Source: Rikenellaceae bacterium | GTDB taxonomy: Bacteria > Bacteroidota > Bacteroidia > Bacteroidales > Rikenellaceae | Length of the DNA: 64,000 bases | Reading direction: 5' to 3' | NCBI GenBank assembly: GCA_015059785.1 | Contig: SUZS01000001.1 | Location: forward strand, 124,001-188,000 | In this document: positions 42,697 to 51,364 of the stretch, piece by piece | Position numbering within the stretch: position 1 is the first letter of the stretch | Layout of the letters: every line of letters starts with the position of its first letter | Position numbers and translations under genes: made by a program | Notes under the pieces: model-generated | Databases searched by the model: none | The model's input: only the letters and a program-made list of their open reading frames with translations | Told to the model about the DNA's origin: nothing

Positions 42697-44148
42697 ATGA
42701 CTTTAGAACAGCAAAAAAAGTTTAAGTATTGGCAGTGGAGAACCATTGCTGGTACTATGATTGGCTACATCTTCTTCTACCTTATCCGTAAGAACTTCTC
42801 ATTCCTTATGCCGGGTCTTACTGCGGAGTATGGTATTAGCAAGACCAGCCTGGGAGCCGTTATCACCGCTGCGGGATTCCTCTATGGACTCTCAAAGTTG
42901 CTTAACGGTATGTTGGCAGACCGTATCAATGGCCGTTGGCATATGGTTACAGGTCTTGCAGTAAGTACCGTTACTGCACTGCTCATCGGTTTTGGTGCCG
43001 AGATTATCACTGCCCTTACTGGTGTACCAGAGGGCTCTACGCCAGAGTTCGTCGGTAAGTTTACCATTCTGCTCTCTGCGCTGTGGATTGTAAACAACAT
43101 CTTCCAGGGATGTGGTTTCCCTCCATGCTCACGACTAATCCCTCGTTGGGTGCCATCTAACGAGCTGTCTACAAAGATGTCTATCTGGAACACCTCACAC
43201 TCTATCGGTGCAGGTCTTGCAGGTATCCTTTGCGGCTCATTCATCATGGCAACAATGGGTACTGATATGTCAGCAGACCCAGCAATGGTTGCAACTATCG
43301 CCCAGAACCTCGGTAAGGATATTACTGACCCTGCCGTAATCTCTGCTGCCGAGCATGTTGGCGCATGGAAGTGGGCATTTATCATCCCAGGTATTATCGC
43401 TGCTGTAGGTGTGTTTATCACTGCTTGGATTCTGCGCGACACTCCAAAGAGCGTAGGTCTTCCAGAGCTCTCTGAGCAGGAAAATAAGGATAATGCTGAG
43501 CCAGAGAAGCAGGAGAGTCAGGCAGAGATTTCTGCATACATTACAAAGCATGTATGGAAAAACCCAGTTATCTGGGCACTTGCTCTTGCAGACTTCTTTG
43601 TATATGTTATCCGCTTTGCCGTTCTTGACTGGGGTCCAACATTCCTTCGTGAGCACTGTGCAATGTCTCCAGAGTGGGCTGCATCAACAGTTATCATCTT
43701 TGAGTTGTTTGGTGTTGTTGGTATGCTCGCTGCAGGTTGGATTTCAGATAAGGTCTTCGGTGGTCGTGCAACCCGCACCTGCTTCTTCTGTATGCTCGGT
43801 GCGCTACTTGCAATTATCGGCTTTATCTCACTGCAGACCGCTGGCGCAAGCCCAGTAATGCTACTGTTCGTACTCGCCCTTGCAGGTATGTTTATCTATG
43901 GCCCACAGGCACTTATCGGTGTTATTGCCTCTAACCACGCAACCCGCAAGGCATCTGCTACTGCAAACGGTCTTGTAGGCTTTGTTAGCTACATCAGCCC
44001 TATCGTTTCTGGTCTCGGTTTCGGTATGATTGCCGACTCACACTTCGGCTGGCACGGTGTATTCGTGGCAATGGTTGTAATGGCTATTATCGGTATGCTC
44101 ATCTTCGTTCCTATGTGGAAGATGAAGCGCGACGCATACGAGGAGTAG
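42697..44148 (+). CDS. Organophosphate:phosphate antiporter (UhpT/GlpT-like MFS)
   Basis: 483 residues, about 12 membrane helices. The N-terminus YFLIRKNFSF-type segment (YIFFYLIRKNFSFLMPGL) and the motif GLSKLLNGMLADRING are those of the organophosphate:phosphate antiporter family (GlpT, UhpT, UhpC), as are GCGFPPCSRLIPRWVPSNE and WNTSHSIGAGLAGIL. The extra hydrophilic loop at ~245-280 is charged and Gln/Glu-rich. It should exchange a phosphorylated sugar or polyol for phosphate; the adjacent mtlD makes mannitol-1-phosphate or a hexose-phosphate a reasonable guess. A terminator follows. Confidence 0.88.
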   Translation: MTLEQQKKFKYWQWRTIAGTMIGYIFFYLIRKNFSFLMPGLTAEYGISKTSLGAVITAAGFLYGLSKLLNGMLADRINGRWHMVTGLAVSTVTALLIGFGAEIITALTGVPEGSTPEFVGKFTILLSALWIVNNIFQGCGFPPCSRLIPRWVPSNELSTKMSIWNTSHSIGAGLAGILCGSFIMATMGTDMSADPAMVATIAQNLGKDITDPAVISAAEHVGAWKWAFIIPGIIAAVGVFITAWILRDTPKSVGLPELSEQENKDNAEPEKQESQAEISAYITKHVWKNPVIWALALADFFVYVIRFAVLDWGPTFLREHCAMSPEWAASTVIIFELFGVVGMLAAGWISDKVFGGRATRTCFFCMLGALLAIIGFISLQTAGASPVMLLFVLALAGMFIYGPQALIGVIASNHATRKASATANGLVGFVSYISPIVSGLGFGMIADSHFGWHGVFVAMVVMAIIGMLIFVPMWKMKRDAYEE

Positions 44149-44162
44149 TTATTGACTCATAA

Positions 44163-44198
44163 AAATGATAGGCTTCTGCATTGCAGGGGCCTATTTTT
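44163..44198 (+). terminator. Terminator of the mtlD-transporter unit
   Basis: GATAGGC...CTGCA pairs with TGCAG...GCCTAT, followed by TTTTTT. The -7 element TATCTTTG of the next gene follows at 44202-44209. Confidence 0.75.
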
Positions 44199-44275
44199 TA
44201 TTATCTTTGTGATATATTTTTCATTTCGACCACTCTATATAGTAAGAAAGTGCCCATAACCAAAATCCTCTCCAT

Positions 44276-47200
44276 ATGAAAAGATTTGCACTATACATCC
44301 TACTCCTTGCTTTAGGCACAAACATAGCCGTAGCGCAAGAGCGACACTACTATTACAGCTACAGTGGCACCACCTACGAAACTACGAGCGGTGGTCGAAC
44401 AACGATGACCAACAAACAGTCATCTGCCCGCCTTAAGGGTGGATTTACCGCCAGCATTCTTCCCGACCGCAAGACTATCTGGATATGCAGCAGCGCTATC
44501 AACGAGCAGTGCACAGGCAGTAGCGAGTACAAAAATGGAGGCTACTCATACTCCTCCAGATTATCATTTGAAGATTATCTGGATGAAATAAGCGGCTACT
44601 TTTCGTCAGATAACTACACCCTGCGCTTAATAGATAACGACCGTCAAATTATCTGCGTCTCTTACGAGAGAAGTGGTGCTGACCACTATCTAACTCGCTT
44701 TGACTACTATTCCTACGAAAGGGTGGTCGCTAAGCCAAACAACCCTCTGCGCGAAAAGATAGAGCGTAACAGGGCAGAGCTTGCAGCAGAGAGCAAGCAA
44801 TTGGAGGCAGAGAGAGCCAAAAGAGAGGCGCAGCGAATGGCCAATAAAGCATCGCGCGAGAGGGCGTTAAAGAACTCTGTAGGTAATTATTTCCCTATGG
44901 CCTACTTTGTTGATTCTCACGGCAAGAGGGTGGGCCTATCATACTTCAAGCGTGGTAAGAAGACCCTTGTAATGACCTTTATGGCAGGGTGTATGCCCGC
45001 ATATAAACTCAAGAAGGAGCTTGAGAAGTATCCGCAAGTGGCAGACCAGATTGTAACCATATTCTTCTCTCAAACTGACTACTCAAAATACAATTCCGAC
45101 AGACAGTATATCCCAAATCGGCTCTACCTCAACCCAAATATGGAGTCAAACAGCAGTTGGTTGTACGGCGAATCTTGCCCTTGCATCATCCTTGTTGACG
45201 AAAATGGACGAGTTATGAGCTATAAGTTTGGCTACGACTCCGAGAAAGATGTAAAATATATTGCCAACCTTGTAGGCAAGATGCGTGTCCGCACCTCTGC
45301 ACCATACAAGGTGGGCGACCACTACTATGACGGCAAGAGCGAGGGCGTAGTCTTTGAGGTGTACGACAACGGCTATAGTGGCAAGATAGTGAGCCTCACA
45401 CACTCCGAGAGAGTCAAGAGGTGGAGAAATAGCGGCTCGCTTGATATCAGCAAGACCTTCGGCATTACTGACGGACGAGATATTATCTACTACAAAAGGA
45501 TATCTGAAGGTAACAACGGTGATGACGCCTTTGGTTGGTGTAACAGAATAGGTTTAGAGTGGTATCTGCCGACGATAGATGAGCTGAAGGCTATCTACAA
45601 AAACCGCTCACTCATAGAGCCAAAGCTCACCGATAAGCTTACTGCCGTCTACTGGTCCAGCACCGAGTATAATGCCAATGAGGCATACTACACCACGGAG
45701 GGTGCAGGTCGAGTAGCACACGCTGGAAAGCACTACGGCTGTCATATCCGCGCCGTGAGAACCTTTGGCAAGCGCGTTCCAAGAGCCAAGCAGAAGACAA
45801 CTTCTGCCCCATATAAGGTTGGCGACTTCTACAACGAGAATAACAAGTGGGGCGTTGTCTTTGAGGTAAATGCCGACGGCACAAGTGGTAAGATTGTCGA
45901 TCCTTTACTTTTCGGTAAGAGTGCTTGGGCTGCCGATAAATCTCTAATACACAGCATTATAGGCGCAAATAGCACGACGGATGGCCAGTATAACACCAAG
46001 GTCATTAGTAGCACCGATGATTGGGAGACGAAGTATCCTGCTTTTGAAACTATCACAAGGTATGTCGGCAAGGGGTGGTATATCCCTTCAGTTGCCGAGC
46101 TACGGAGCATCTACAACACCCAAGATTGCTATTCTATTCCTCTCTACAGTAAGGGGTTGGTGTGGAGTTCTACCGAGCATAGCAAGAGCCAAATCGGCGC
46201 AGTAGCCTTTGACCTAAGCACAGGCAAAACATATGTAGAGGATAAGGATAAAGAGCTATTCTCCTATGCCATAAATACCTTTGGCGAGGTAGAAAAGGCC
46301 GAGAAGCGCACCTTTGATACAACCTCTGCCCCATATAAGGTTGGCAGCCTGTACAACGACGGCGCAAAGTGTGGCGTGGTGGTTGAAGTGTGGGACGAGG
46401 GCAAGAGCGGTAAGATTATCAGCCTCACTCAGACCTATGAGCCGTTGCAGAGTGCCAAGGCTACTTGCAAGGCATTAGGCGAGGGGTGGTACCTGCCATC
46501 TGCTGAGGAATTGCAACTACTATCCTACGATAAGGCAGAGTATGAGGCTATAAATAAGGCACTTAGCGCCTACGGAGCACCACTAAAACCAGATGCTGCT
46601 TACTGGAGCAGTACAGAGACTGGCGAGGTAATACACAAGCGATACCCTACAGTATACACCGTTACAATGGATGGCAACTGCTCTCAAGAGCCTACTTGCA
46701 ACGGATATTATGTTCGCGCATTTGCCCTCTTTGGCTCCTCTGCCCGCCCAACAACGACCCTTGCACGACCAAAGACCTCTGCCCCATATAAGGTTGGCGA
46801 CTACTACAACGACGGAGTAAAGGACGGCATAGTCTTTGAAGTCAGCGCAGGCGGAAATCACGGCAAGATTGTAAGCATAGCCCAACCTCTCGTAAAACTC
46901 CGTTGGTCTACTGATAATATATATGGTGTATCAGCAAAGAGCAAAAGCAATGGAGCAAAGAATATGGAGAAGATAAAACTGCTTGATAACTGGCAGAGCA
47001 GATACCCTGCTGCAAAGTGGTGTTCAGATTTGGGCGAGGGGTGGTACTTGCCAAGTATCAATGAGTTAGTGAGTGTCTACATGAATAAGTCTGTAATAGA
47101 GAACGCTCTTAAATGTGAATTTAAGGATGAGTTGTTGTCATCCACAGAGTCTAACAAGCGTCCACAAAACAAATATATCAATGATAGGAGAGTAGGCTCT

Positions 47201-47287
47201 GTCTATGTACTCAGGATGTCGGATGCTCACATATCCAGAGCGCGCGCTACTTGGATTAATGAAACCCGCGCCGTTGCGAAGTTTTAA
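44276..47287 (+). CDS. Secreted protein with thioredoxin-like domain and four DUF1566-like repeats
   Basis: 1003 residues. Signal peptide (RFALYILLLALGTNIAVAQ) without lipobox. Residues ~20-150 are a beta-rich unknown domain. A charged coiled coil follows at ~157-200. A thioredoxin-like fold at ~203-335 (KKTLVMTFMAGCMPAYKLK, SCPCIILVDENGRV) has a single Cys in GCMPAY where a redox pair would be. Four ~160-residue units start at about 340, 508, 681 and 832, each with SAPYKVGD-type start, GIVFEV, GKIVSL, GWYLPS-EL and YWSSTE-type end. These match DUF1566/Fibrobacter-type lectin-like domains. The domain also ends the giant lipoprotein at 21387. Probably secreted and binding-related. Confidence 0.8.
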   Translation: MKRFALYILLLALGTNIAVAQERHYYYSYSGTTYETTSGGRTTMTNKQSSARLKGGFTASILPDRKTIWICSSAINEQCTGSSEYKNGGYSYSSRLSFEDYLDEISGYFSSDNYTLRLIDNDRQIICVSYERSGADHYLTRFDYYSYERVVAKPNNPLREKIERNRAELAAESKQLEAERAKREAQRMANKASRERALKNSVGNYFPMAYFVDSHGKRVGLSYFKRGKKTLVMTFMAGCMPAYKLKKELEKYPQVADQIVTIFFSQTDYSKYNSDRQYIPNRLYLNPNMESNSSWLYGESCPCIILVDENGRVMSYKFGYDSEKDVKYIANLVGKMRVRTSAPYKVGDHYYDGKSEGVVFEVYDNGYSGKIVSLTHSERVKRWRNSGSLDISKTFGITDGRDIIYYKRISEGNNGDDAFGWCNRIGLEWYLPTIDELKAIYKNRSLIEPKLTDKLTAVYWSSTEYNANEAYYTTEGAGRVAHAGKHYGCHIRAVRTFGKRVPRAKQKTTSAPYKVGDFYNENNKWGVVFEVNADGTSGKIVDPLLFGKSAWAADKSLIHSIIGANSTTDGQYNTKVISSTDDWETKYPAFETITRYVGKGWYIPSVAELRSIYNTQDCYSIPLYSKGLVWSSTEHSKSQIGAVAFDLSTGKTYVEDKDKELFSYAINTFGEVEKAEKRTFDTTSAPYKVGSLYNDGAKCGVVVEVWDEGKSGKIISLTQTYEPLQSAKATCKALGEGWYLPSAEELQLLSYDKAEYEAINKALSAYGAPLKPDAAYWSSTETGEVIHKRYPTVYTVTMDGNCSQEPTCNGYYVRAFALFGSSARPTTTLARPKTSAPYKVGDYYNDGVKDGIVFEVSAGGNHGKIVSIAQPLVKLRWSTDNIYGVSAKSKSNGAKNMEKIKLLDNWQSRYPAAKWCSDLGEGWYLPSINELVSVYMNKSVIENALKCEFKDELLSSTESNKRPQNKYINDRRVGSVYVLRMSDAHISRARATWINETRAVAKF

Positions 47288-47296
47288 CTAATTTGC

Positions 47297-47304
47297 TATC
47301 TTTG
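47297..47304 (+). promoter_or_regulatory. -7 element of the secreted hydrolase promoter
   Basis: TATCTTTG, with TTG 20 bp upstream inside the end of the preceding gene; ATG 20 bp downstream. Confidence 0.65.
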
Positions 47305-47323
47305 TATATATAAAGGTAACACT

Positions 47324-48073
47324 ATGCGACGATTAACACTCCTTCTTACTGCTCTTACAACCATTTTGCTCTGCTCGGCACAAAGTCTAAAAATAAAGCG
47401 TGCCGAGTTTGAGCAGTGGAAAAATAGTTCTCTCAAGAGTGAGAAGTTTGGCTCACTCCCCTACCGCATTGCCCACATCAACGACCAGAGCGACAGCTCT
47501 CCAATGCTCGTTGTCTGGCTTCACGGTGGACATAGCTGCGGAGAGGACAACTCCACCCACATCGGCGATAACTACGGCGCCGTTGCCCGCCTATCTGTCT
47601 ATCTACAGAGCAATAATAGTAACGCTATTCTTGTCGCTCCGCACCTAAATGAGGATATGCGCAACAACACAACAGCAGCAACCGTTGCCCTATGCCGTCT
47701 TATAGACCATCTTATCGTAAGTCAGGGCATAGACCCTACGCGAGTCTATCTTATTGGAGCATCCTTTGGCGGTATGATGGCGGCAAAAGTGGCTTCCGCT
47801 CGCCCCGACATCCCGGCAGCAGTAGAGATTATCGGCACAGTACCACATATAGAGGCTACTGTACCAGCGCAGTTTGCCGTCTGTTGCGTAGCATCGGATG
47901 CGGACAACCCTCGCAAGTTTGAGCGCACAGCAGACCAGATCTATCGCCTTGACAGTGAGGGATATAAAACCCGCTTTGTAGAGTACTCTGGTCTTTCGCA
48001 TCGTGACATCTGTGAGCGAGGCATTGACACAAAAACCCTTGACTGGCTCTTTAGCCACAGCCGAAATCGTTAA
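47324..48073 (+). CDS. Secreted alpha/beta hydrolase
   Basis: 249 residues. Signal peptide (LTLLLTALTTILLCSAQ). The alpha/beta-hydrolase plan is visible: oxyanion loop HGG at 67-69 (VVWLHGGHSCGED), nucleophile elbow GASFGG with Ser147, an Asp near ASDADNPRKF, and the catalytic His in YSGLSHRDI. The fold resembles the secreted esterase/PHB-depolymerase group. Substrate is unknown. It has its own promoter and precedes htrA by 67 bp. Confidence 0.82.
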   Translation: MRRLTLLLTALTTILLCSAQSLKIKRAEFEQWKNSSLKSEKFGSLPYRIAHINDQSDSSPMLVVWLHGGHSCGEDNSTHIGDNYGAVARLSVYLQSNNSNAILVAPHLNEDMRNNTTAATVALCRLIDHLIVSQGIDPTRVYLIGASFGGMMAAKVASARPDIPAAVEIIGTVPHIEATVPAQFAVCCVASDADNPRKFERTADQIYRLDSEGYKTRFVEYSGLSHRDICERGIDTKTLDWLFSHSRNR

Positions 48074-48140
48074 AATTCATTTCGCTACACAATATTAGCA
48101 CAATCTCTTGCGTTAATTTTGCGAAAAAAAGAACAAAATT

Positions 48141-49604
48141 ATGAAACGGACACTATCAATTATCGGACTAAGTTTTGTAGCAGCTGCTATAGGTGCCGCA
48201 GCTACAGCATTTGTTATAAGCAAAAACACAAACACCAATGTAGAGATCGTTGAGCGCGTCGTCGAGACCTCTCCGCAATTGGGTGCGCACTTTACAACAT
48301 ACACTCAAGGGGGCTATCCAGACCTTACATATGCTGCCGAGAATGCCGTAAAGGCGGTGGTAAACATCGAGGTTATCTCCGAGGTGGCAGTACCAAGTGG
48401 CTACAACCCATTTTTTGACTTCTTTGGCATCCCACAGCAGCAGGGTATGCAGAAGCGTGAGCAGCGCTCAGGTGGCTCAGGCGTGATTATCTCCACAGAC
48501 GGATATATCGTTACCAACAACCATGTTGTAGAGAACTCCACAAAGCTGCGCGTGAAGCTCAACGACGGACGCACTTTTGAGGCACGCAAGATTGGCACGG
48601 ATCCTGCTACAGATGTGGCCCTGATAAAGGTAGAGGCTGAGAATCTACCAACCCTCGCCTTCGGAAGCTCTGACGCACTGCGCCTTGGCGAGTGGGTGCT
48701 GGCTATCGGCTCTCCTTTTGACCTACAGTCAACAATCACAGCCGGCATTGTCAGCGCAAAGGCCCGCCAGCTTGATGTCATACCAGACGACTTCCGCCTG
48801 GAGTCATTCATCCAGACCGATGCGGCAGTAAACCCTGGAAACTCTGGCGGTGCACTTGTCAATGCTCGCGGCGAGCTTGTAGGCATTAACACCGTAATCA
48901 AATCATCTACAGGCAGTTATATCGGTTACTCATTTGCAGTTCCCGAGAGCATTGTCCGCAAAGTTGTAGACGACCTTAAAGAGTACGGCATCGTGCAGCG
49001 CGCACTGTTAGGCATCACCTACCGCTATATTGACCAGGAGTTTATTGACGCTATGGGCGAGGATACTGGCATTACTACTGTCGGCGGCGTATATGTAGCC
49101 TCTGTAGTTGAGGGTGGTGCAGCATCAGAGGCTGGACTGCGCAAGGGCGATGTTATCACAAACATTGACGGGGTAGATATTGACGCCCCTTCAAAGCTCG
49201 CCGAGCAGATTGGCAAGCACCGTCCAAACGACAAAATTAAAATTATTGTAAAAAGAGGCGACAATGTGAAACATTTTGAAGTCACTTTGCGTAATAAGGC
49301 GGGGGGAGCAGAGTTACTTCCGAGCGATGCAGTTGATGTAGTCAAGGTTTTGGGTGGCCGATTTATTGAGGCTGACGCAAAATTGTGCAAGAAGCTCGAC
49401 ATCCGCGGCGGTGTGCAGGTTGTACAAGTGTCTGCAGATGGACTGCTCGCCAGAGCAAGGGTTAGAGAGGGTTTTGTGATTACTCATATCAACGACAGAA
49501 GCGTAAACTCCGTTGCTGACCTTAACGCCATAACAAACAAGGTGCAGAGCATTGACGGTGTATATCCCGACGGTAGAGCCGCCAGCTATATGATTGTTCA
49601 GTAG
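48141..49604 (+). CDS. HtrA/DegP-type periplasmic serine protease
   Basis: 487 residues. A hydrophobic N-terminal signal or anchor (LSIIGLSFVAAAIGAAATAF) is followed by the trypsin-like domain with catalytic His128 (TNNHVVENS), Asp158 (DPATDVALI) and Ser235 (NPGNSGGALVN). Two PDZ domains follow (from ~GITYRYIDQEF and ~GGRFIEADAKL); the first contains GLRKGDVITNIDG. It degrades or refolds damaged envelope proteins. It is shorter at the second PDZ than some DegP proteins. A G9 tract lies between it and rpoD. Confidence 0.95.
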   Translation: MKRTLSIIGLSFVAAAIGAAATAFVISKNTNTNVEIVERVVETSPQLGAHFTTYTQGGYPDLTYAAENAVKAVVNIEVISEVAVPSGYNPFFDFFGIPQQQGMQKREQRSGGSGVIISTDGYIVTNNHVVENSTKLRVKLNDGRTFEARKIGTDPATDVALIKVEAENLPTLAFGSSDALRLGEWVLAIGSPFDLQSTITAGIVSAKARQLDVIPDDFRLESFIQTDAAVNPGNSGGALVNARGELVGINTVIKSSTGSYIGYSFAVPESIVRKVVDDLKEYGIVQRALLGITYRYIDQEFIDAMGEDTGITTVGGVYVASVVEGGAASEAGLRKGDVITNIDGVDIDAPSKLAEQIGKHRPNDKIKIIVKRGDNVKHFEVTLRNKAGGAELLPSDAVDVVKVLGGRFIEADAKLCKKLDIRGGVQVVQVSADGLLARARVREGFVITHINDRSVNSVADLNAITNKVQSIDGVYPDGRAASYMIVQ

Positions 49605-49703
49605 GCAGTTAGCCTAAAGTCAGAATAGCTCTTGTTTGTAACAGTCGGGGGGGGGTATTTTGGGTATTTTGAAAGTAAAAGAGTATAATTTTATAGTATA
49701 ACA

Positions 49704-50564
49704 ATGCGTCAATTAAAAATTACCAAGTCCATCACCAATCGTGAGAGTGCGTCGCTTGACAAGTACCTCCAGGAGATTGGCAAGGAGGACCTTATCACCG
49801 TTGAGGAGGAGGTAGAGCTCGCCCAGCGAATCCGCAAGGGAGATCAGGAGGCTCTTGAGAAGCTCACAAAGGCAAACCTCCGATTTGTAGTCTCTGTAGC
49901 AAAGCAGTATCAGAATCAGGGACTTAGCCTACCAGACCTTATCAACGAGGGTAACCTCGGACTTATCAAGGCTGCCGAGAAGTTTGACGAGACCCGAGGC
50001 TTTAAGTTTATCTCATATGCCGTATGGTGGATTCGCCAGTCAATCCTTCAGGCACTTGCCGAGCAGAGCCGTATCGTGCGCCTTCCACTCAATCAGGTGG
50101 GCTCACTAAATAAGATTAACAAGGCCTTTGCTCGCTTTGAGCAGGAGCACGAGCGCGTACCTTCACCAGAGGAGCTTGCTCAGGAGCTTGAGCTGCCACG
50201 CGAGAAGGTTACAGATACCCTGCGTGTAGCTGGTCGCCATATCTCTGTAGATGCTCCATTTGCAGATGGCGAGGATAACTCACTGCTCGATGTGCTTGTA
50301 AACCCAGACTCTCCAAATGCCGACCGCGGACTTATCAACGAGTCCTTAGCAACAGAGGTTGGTCGCGCCCTTGAGACCCTTACAGAGCGCGAGAGAGATA
50401 TTATCCGCTACTTCTTCGGCATCGGCTGCTCAGAGATGACCCTTGAGGAGATTGGCGAGAAGTTCGACCTTACTCGCGAGCGCGTGCGCCAGATTAAGGA
50501 GAAGGCTATCCGCCGCCTCCGCCACTCATCTCGTAGCACCCTGCTTAAGTCATATCTCGGCTAA
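49704..50564 (+). CDS. rpoD: Primary RNA polymerase sigma factor
   Basis: 286 residues, the short Bacteroidetes primary sigma factor lacking region 1.1. Region 1.2 and 2: [67 protein letters not shown]. Region 3 around [20 protein letters not shown]. Region 4: [16 protein letters not shown] and [20 protein letters not shown]. It reads the TTTG/TAnnTTTG promoters found throughout this window. A strong terminator follows at 50587-50630. Its own promoter may include a G9 tract at 49647-49655. Confidence 0.96.
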   Translation: MRQLKITKSITNRESASLDKYLQEIGKEDLITVEEEVELAQRIRKGDQEALEKLTKANLRFVVSVAKQYQNQGLSLPDLINEGNLGLIKAAEKFDETRGFKFISYAVWWIRQSILQALAEQSRIVRLPLNQVGSLNKINKAFARFEQEHERVPSPEELAQELELPREKVTDTLRVAGRHISVDAPFADGEDNSLLDVLVNPDSPNADRGLINESLATEVGRALETLTERERDIIRYFFGIGCSEMTLEEIGEKFDLTRERVRQIKEKAIRRLRHSSRSTLLKSYLG

Positions 50565-50586
50565 AAGCTAACAGCTAATAGCACTA

Positions 50587-50632
50587 AAAAGTGTCCAAAA
50601 TGGTGTAAAATGCCATTTTGGATACTTTTTTT
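50587..50632 (+). terminator. Terminator of rpoD
   Basis: AAAAGTGTCCAAAATGG pairs with CCATTTTGGATACTTTTT (one mismatch), followed by more T residues. Confidence 0.85.
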
Positions 50633-50640
50633 GATATATA

Positions 50641-50684
50641 AACTCTGAAAACTTTTTATGTTTCCAGAGTTTTCTGTATCTTTG
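50641..50684 (+). promoter_or_regulatory. Promoter with operator-like inverted repeat upstream of the TetR gene
   Basis: The -7 element TATCTTTG is at 50677-50684. A 12-bp inverted repeat, AACTCTGAAAAC (50641-50652) and GTTTCCAGAGTT (50660-50671) with one mismatch and a 7-bp spacer, covers the -33 region. This is the size and place expected of a TetR-family operator, so the regulator probably represses itself and the efflux genes behind it. Confidence 0.6.
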
Positions 50685-50709
50685 TGCCCTGAACTACCAT
50701 ATTTATTTT

Positions 50710-51330
50710 ATGACACAGAAAGAGCGTATAATTGACAAGGCCGCAACGATGTTTGTCGAGCAGGGCATTAAGTCTGTCCGTATGGACGACATTGCAGGTG
50801 CTGTCGGCGTATCAAAGCGCACGCTGTATGAGATGTTTGAGAGCAAGGATGAGCTTCTCTACCTTGCCATTCGTCATCTACAGCGTAACAAAATGGCACA
50901 CATTGAGAAGTGTGTACATAGCAACCGAGACTCATTGGCATTTCTCTTTGAGAGCCTTGAGATTATGCTTGACAGCAAAGAGACCCACCGTCGTATTTCG
51001 CACAATTTGCGTAAGTTTTACCCCGCAACCTTTGAGCGTGTACGCAAGGAGGCGGAGCAGGAGAGTGGTCGCCTATTGTTCTCAATGATAAAGCATTACA
51101 TTGATTGCGGGCTGATTATTCCGACGGTAGATATCCGCCTTTCGGTAACAATTTTGTACTACACAGCAACAACTCTTGTTGTCTCGGCAGGCAATATGTC
51201 ACTACCCGAAGGCGTTAGCCTTGAAGATGCTCTGAATTACACTATCATAAACTTCTTCCGCGGCATTGCCACAATAGAGGGGGTGAAGCAGATAGATGAG
51301 TATATGAAAGAGAAGTGCAACAGAAAGTAA
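50710..51330 (+). CDS. TetR-family transcriptional regulator
   Basis: 206 residues. The N-terminal TetR helix-turn-helix is plain: ERIIDKAATMFVEQGIKSVRMDDIAGAVGVSKRTLYEMFESKDEL in residues ~4-48. The remaining helical part is the ligand and dimerisation domain. It is the first gene of a run with an outer-membrane factor, a periplasmic adaptor and an RND pump, so it very likely controls that efflux system in response to an unknown compound. The probable operator is at 50641-50671. Confidence 0.93.
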   Translation: MTQKERIIDKAATMFVEQGIKSVRMDDIAGAVGVSKRTLYEMFESKDELLYLAIRHLQRNKMAHIEKCVHSNRDSLAFLFESLEIMLDSKETHRRISHNLRKFYPATFERVRKEAEQESGRLLFSMIKHYIDCGLIIPTVDIRLSVTILYYTATTLVVSAGNMSLPEGVSLEDALNYTIINFFRGIATIEGVKQIDEYMKEKCNRK

Positions 51331-51364
51331 ATAATATTATATAAGGTAATTAAACAGTTAAGTT

